Below, in pieces: positions 63,579 through 64,000 of a stretch of 64,000 nucleotides of DNA. The stretch is taken from positions 1 to 64,000 of the forward strand of contig NW_025955163.1 in assembly GCF_022376445.1 (NCBI RefSeq), written 5' to 3'. The stretch's first letter is position 1. The number at the start of each line of letters is the position of its first letter. Under the pieces are notes generated by a model that was not told where the DNA came from, did not search any database, and was given only the letters and a program-made list of their open reading frames with translations. The position numbers and the translations under genes were made by a program. Origin of the DNA: Fomitopsis serialis (taxonomy: Eukaryota; Basidiomycota; Agaricomycetes; Polyporales; Fomitopsidaceae).

Positions 63579-64000
63579 CTAGCTCTGCACAGGTGTCGAA
63601 TTGTCAATGCCGTCTCTTCTTGACGTCCCGAATCGTGGCAGCGTCGGAATGGCGAATGTTTGGTGGGGTTGTGCGCTATGCGGAGGGTCCCGCATGTTGG
63701 AAGGCCTGAGGTTGTTAGGTGCCATGGCGCTGCGGTTGCGTGAGATACCGGTGCTCGAGCTCAGCTTGTCGTCCGGTACTCCGAGCGGACTGGGCGCAGC
63801 GACCGTGGGCATAGGTGAATATGGCCGAGGAGTCGGCGCCGGAGAGAATGAGGAGACGTGCAGCAGAATGACAAATTCCTCGGTCGCACTGGTTACTTTC
63901 CCAATCTTGCTGCGGAGCTCAGCGGACAGTGGGTGCGCCTCAATGCGCGTCTTGATAGCACTGGACAATTGGATGACCATCTGGCAACGAAGCATGAGTC
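63579..64000 (-). CDS. 3' end of an unidentified gene, cut by the window edge
   Basis: The stop is at 63581-63579 and the frame runs to the window end. A likely acceptor (TTGCCAG) at about 63981 starts the exon MVIQLSSAIKTRIEAHPLSA, followed by SKIGKVTSATEEFVILLHVS and a Ser/Pro-rich tail (SSFSPAPTPRPYSPMPTVAA). A helical segment followed by a disordered tail could be the C-terminus of the RAM-pathway protein SOG2, but this is a weak guess. It is convergent with PEP7, with about 280 bases between stops. Confidence 0.5.
   Translation of the reverse strand, partial: LMLRCQMVIQLSSAIKTRIEAHPLSAELRSKIGKVTSATEEFVILLHVSSFSPAPTPRPYSPMPTVAAPSPLGVPDDKLSSSTGISRNRSAMAPNNLRPSNMRDPPHSAQPHQTFAIPTLPRFGTSRRDGIDNSTPVQS

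Overview
The window reads as nuclear DNA of a filamentous basidiomycete, most likely an Agaricomycete. Nearly every recognisable gene is cut by many short introns (about 46-65 bases) with GT-AG ends. The gene set is fungal: a single-chain GLT1-type glutamate synthase, KNR4/SMI1, EAF1/VID21, a PEP7-like FYVE protein, GH55 and GH5 beta-1,3-glucanases, and a twinfilin with the fungal basic tail. The species cannot be fixed from sequence reading alone.

Layout. 0-4 kb: 5'-partial mitochondrial initiation factor IF-2 (+), convergent with a CHORD-CS co-chaperone (-). 4-18 kb: sparse, with long stretches where I see no gene, interrupted by a mitochondrial-carrier-like protein (-), a 73-residue three-exon gene (-) and the TOR subunit LST8 (+). 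18-27 kb: a 13-exon glutamate synthase (+) and the cohesin acetyltransferase ECO1 (-). 27-29 kb: a low-confidence repeat-containing ORF. 29.6-36 kb: a tandem duplication of a secreted GH55 beta-1,3-glucanase locus; the right copy is full length and the left copy has lost 2.84 kb at a 5-bp microhomology, leaving an open 127-codon mini-gene. 36.8-39.5 kb: a membrane-anchored GH5 exo-beta-1,3-glucanase. 42-45.5 kb: a recent 5'-truncated LINE with a perfect target-site duplication and a 29-base poly(A), inserted at the end of a 221-bp perfect inverted-repeat element. 45.8-64 kb: EAF1, KNR4, two tandem SCOT CoA-transferases, twinfilin (all -), a PEP7/Rabenosyn-like FYVE protein (+) and the 3' end of a further gene (-).

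Functional threads. Wall glucan metabolism and integrity recur (two GH55 copies, GH5, KNR4). Mitochondrial genes recur (IF-2, carrier-like protein, two SCOT enzymes). Nitrogen assimilation and its TOR sensor arm lie near each other (GLT1, LST8), though fungal neighbours usually do not form operons.

Quality note. Several conserved genes (IF-2, GLT1, GH5, EAF1) each break by one missing base in a homopolymer or base doublet and resume immediately in the next frame. This pattern fits under-called homopolymers in the assembly better than gene death.
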